This document shows, one piece after another, positions 5,160-5,929 of a DNA stretch of 5,929 nt. How positions within the stretch are numbered: position 1 is the stretch's first letter; each line of letters begins with the position of its first letter. The notes under the pieces are model-generated. The model was not told the origin of the DNA and did not search any database. It worked only from the letters and a program-made list of their open reading frames with translations. Where the stretch lies: contig CALXUL010000236.1 in the NCBI GenBank assembly GCA_944391635.1, forward strand, positions 1-5,929. The letters are read 5' to 3'. A program made the position numbers and the translations under genes. Source of the stretch: an uncultured Clostridia bacterium (GTDB lineage Bacteria > Bacillota > Clostridia > UBA1381).

Positions 5160-5876
5160 ATGAAACAAACAGCAGGAAGAGATCAATTAGGTGATCTTGC
5201 GCCAAAGTTTGCACAGTTAAACGATGATATATTATTTGGACAGGTGTGGGCCGCAAAAGATAAATTATCTTTACGTGACAGAACCATTGTGACTTTATCG
5301 GCGCTTATTTCCAAAGGTATAACAGATAACTCATTAAAATATCATATTCAAAATGCAAAAAACAATGGCGTAACAAAAACGGAAATAGTGGAAATCATAA
5401 CTCATATTGCTTTTTATGCGGGTTGGCCGAATGCTTGGGCTGCATTTCCTTTGGTTAGAGAAATTTACGCCAATGATACAGATAAATGCTGTGATCCGCT
5501 ATTCGGACTGGGAGGCCCCAACTCAGATTACGCTCAATACTTTTCCGGCCGCAGTTATTTGAAAGCTTTAAATGTCAGCGGAGTCGGTGTATACAATGTA
5601 ACATTTGAACCGGGTTGCCGCAATAACTGGCATATTCACCACAAAGGCGGGCAAATACTGCTTTGTACTGACGGTCAAGGCTGGTACCAGGAATGGCAAA
5701 AGCCTGCACGGAGTCTTGCTCCGGGTGATGTAGTATACATTCAGCCGGAAATAAAGCACTGGCATGGTGCTGTCTCTGAACAATGGTTTACTCATGTCGC
5801 CATCGAAATACCTGCAAAGGATGCGTCCAATGAATGGCTGGAGCCTGTTTCTGATGAGCAATACGCAAATATATAA
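5160..5876 (+). CDS. Carboxymuconolactone decarboxylase family protein fused to a cupin domain
   Basis: This 238-residue cytoplasmic protein has two domains. Residues about 1-105 are an all-helical carboxymuconolactone decarboxylase (CMD) domain: LSLRDRTIVTLSALIS, then KTEIVEIITHIAFYAGWPNAWAA, the usual CMD motif with His82. The CxxC of the AhpD peroxidase branch is absent. Residues about 130-220 are a cupin barrel. Its first motif is G152...H158-x-H160...Q165, where Gln stands in place of the textbook Glu. The second is PGDVVYIQPEIKHWHGA with His200 and His202. Metal binding through the three conserved cupin His is likely. CMD-cupin fusions are common in anaerobes and are often annotated only by domain; the substrate is unknown and a ring-opening or decarboxylating role is not proven. 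The gene lies 16 bases after the lipoprotein gene and 26 bases before the next start, so it is part of the same operon. Confidence 0.88.
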   Translation: MKQTAGRDQLGDLAPKFAQLNDDILFGQVWAAKDKLSLRDRTIVTLSALISKGITDNSLKYHIQNAKNNGVTKTEIVEIITHIAFYAGWPNAWAAFPLVREIYANDTDKCCDPLFGLGGPNSDYAQYFSGRSYLKALNVSGVGVYNVTFEPGCRNNWHIHHKGGQILLCTDGQGWYQEWQKPARSLAPGDVVYIQPEIKHWHGAVSEQWFTHVAIEIPAKDASNEWLEPVSDEQYANI

Positions 5877-5902
5877 AAATAATATTAAAAGGAGAATTTT
5901 TT

Positions 5903-5929
5903 ATGTTAGGAGACTTTACATACTGTAAT
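5903..5929 (+). CDS. Start of a further gene, possibly an iron-containing alcohol dehydrogenase (3' partial)
   Basis: Nine codons are present, reading MLGDFTYCN, before the window ends. They are preceded by a good ribosome binding site, AAAAGGAGAA (5887-5896), six bases before ATG 5903. The gap of 26 bases after the CMD-cupin gene makes it the fourth gene of the operon. The N-terminus resembles the opening of NADPH/NADH-dependent iron-containing alcohol dehydrogenases of the YqhD/butanol dehydrogenase type, which often start M..DFxYxNPTK. Nine residues cannot prove this, so the product name is tentative although the gene start itself is well supported. Confidence 0.5.

Overview
The window looks like a chromosomal segment of a Gram-positive anaerobe, most likely a gut-type Clostridia (Firmicutes). 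This rests on protein style: FeoB followed by its small Cys-rich partner, a DUF3737 protein, a lipoprotein with a cyclophilin-like domain, and strong AGGAGG-type ribosome binding sites. The non-coding DNA is AT-rich. Every gene I can support is on the + strand. TAA, TAG and TGA all end intact genes, so the code is standard.

Positions 1-2520 hold the iron-uptake part. feoB enters from the left edge, already past its P-loop, and reads to 2307. It is interrupted twice: one extra A in an A-run at 270-275 shifts the frame, and an in-frame TAG lies at 562-564. Apart from these two lesions the protein is continuous and well conserved. It is followed after 21 bases by a 63-residue FeoB-associated Cys-rich membrane protein. 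A strong 16-bp hairpin at 2568-2602 closes this unit.

Positions 2603-3586 hold a monocistronic-looking ZIP-family metal transporter. A consensus sigma-A promoter (TTGACA, 17 bases, TATAAT) begins only six bases after the terminator stem. It drives a leader of about 160 bases that contains a possible 16-codon ORF and a 10-bp palindrome.

Positions 3702-5929 look like one operon with gaps of 26, 16 and 26 bases. In order it encodes a DUF3737 protein built as a 19-residue-repeat solenoid, a lipoprotein with a cyclophilin-like domain, a carboxymuconolactone decarboxylase-like/cupin fusion, and the first nine codons of another gene, perhaps an iron-containing alcohol dehydrogenase. The last two suggest redox or small-molecule metabolism, but no substrate can be read from the sequence.

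I found no RNA genes, insertion sequences, CRISPR arrays or phage genes. The points most worth a second look are the doubly broken feoB beside an intact divalent-metal transporter, the terminator/promoter junction with its long leader, the very regular DUF3737 solenoid, and the operon combining it with an exported cyclophilin-like protein and a CMD-cupin enzyme.
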